A stretch of DNA of 50,941 bases, taken from the NCBI GenBank assembly GCA_017453365.1, contig JAFTKH010000035.1, positions 1 to 50,941 on the forward strand, given 5' to 3'. Origin of the DNA: Clostridia bacterium (GTDB lineage: Bacteria > Bacillota > Clostridia > Oscillospirales > CAG-272). The translations under genes were made by a program, and so were the position numbers. Below the pieces are notes generated by a model. That model ran no database searches, was not told where the DNA came from, and saw only the letters and a program-made list of their open reading frames with translations. Shown piece by piece: positions 50,812 to 50,941 of the stretch. The first letter of the stretch is position 1; each line of letters starts with the position of its first letter.

Positions 50812-50887
50812 TGGAGCGGATTACGGGGCTCGAACCCGCCACCTCCACCTTGGCAAGGTGGCGCTCTACCAAATGAGCTAAATCCGC
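50812..50887 (-). tRNA. tRNA-Gly(GCC)
   Basis: A 76-nt cloverleaf includes an encoded CCA (50812-50814). The acceptor stem is GCGGATT/AATCCGC with discriminator T. The D-arm is GCTC/GAGC, the anticodon stem CCACC/GGTGG holds loop TTGCCAA (anticodon GCC), and the T-arm is GCGGG-TTCGAAC-CCCGT (one G-U). It reads glycine codons GGC and GGU. Confidence 0.97.
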
Positions 50888-50893
50888 ATATAT

Positions 50894-50941
50894 TGGTGCC
50901 TCCGGTCGGAATCGAACCAACGACACGAGGATTTTCAGTCC
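50894..50941 (-). tRNA. tRNA-Phe(GAA), 3' part
   Basis: The window ends inside this gene, so the acceptor 5' strand and D-arm are missing. Visible are the anticodon loop CTGAAAA (GAA), the anticodon stem ending TCCTC, the T-arm GTTGG-TTCGATT-CCGAC, the acceptor 3' strand CGGAGGC, discriminator A and an encoded CCA. It is probably cotranscribed with tRNA-Gly, 6 nt away. Confidence 0.9.

Noticed and set aside
50690..50926. 78-codon open frame across the tRNA genes
   Set aside because: It is a translation of tRNA-Gly and its terminator, a well-known false protein.

Overview
This window looks like chromosome from an anaerobic member of the Clostridia (Firmicutes), probably an uncultured gut-type lineage. 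Supporting signs are an HPr with both His15 and Ser46, the oxygen-tolerance set of strict anaerobes (desulfoferrodoxin, ferritin, rubredoxin, CotJC-type manganese catalase), rsmD-coaD and rimM-trmD gene pairs, GGAGG-type ribosome binding sites, and many sigma-A promoters with a TTGACA-like -35, exactly 17 bp, and a TATAAT-like -10. No rRNA, CRISPR array, prophage or recognisable transposase was seen. Taxonomic placement below class level is inference.

Layout. 1-7.4 kb: a partial membrane-anchored alpha/beta hydrolase, a Crp/Fnr regulator, a desulfoferrodoxin-ferritin-rubredoxin operon, a manganese catalase-DUF421 pair, and, divergently, a nitroreductase overlapping a SpoU-type RNA methyltransferase, then a YwaF-like membrane protein. 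7.4-12.8 kb: a histidine kinase/response regulator pair facing a VTC-domain, DUF4956 and Cthe_2159-type lipoprotein operon. 12.8-28.1 kb: minus-strand housekeeping genes (pheT, pheS, coaD, rsmD, uvrC, HPr, an O-antigen-ligase-like protein, trmD, rimM, a glycosyltransferase, tadA, a CPBP protease, rnr, secG). 28.3-31.3 kb: the potassium uptake pair trkA-trkH. 31.7-40.3 kb: copA with an extra C-terminal CopZ-like domain, a membrane-anchored exported protein, mfd, pth and a ThyX-like protein of unknown function, probably read as one operon from a clear promoter at 40.35 kb. 40.5-50.4 kb: a DUF3899 protein and an oligopeptide ABC transporter. 50.8-50.94 kb: tRNA-Gly(GCC) and the 3' part of tRNA-Phe(GAA).

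The most unusual system is the oligopeptide transporter. Its OppD-like ATPase carries about 395 extra residues between the Q-loop and the signature motif and has lost the cysteines of the usual C-terminal Fe-S motif. Its OppF-like ATPase has a charged helical insertion, its OppC-like permease a roughly 230-residue extracytoplasmic insertion, and its binding protein is 845 residues long. The operon starts from a consensus promoter followed by a leader of about 400 nt that holds five perfect inverted repeats. A terminator-like hairpin and a 91-bp palindromic element separate oppA from oppB. A related palindromic element lies between the two-component system and the VTC operon.

Starts were chosen from ribosome binding sites, family alignments recalled from memory, and promoter position. 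Functions come from recognised motifs; no database search was run.
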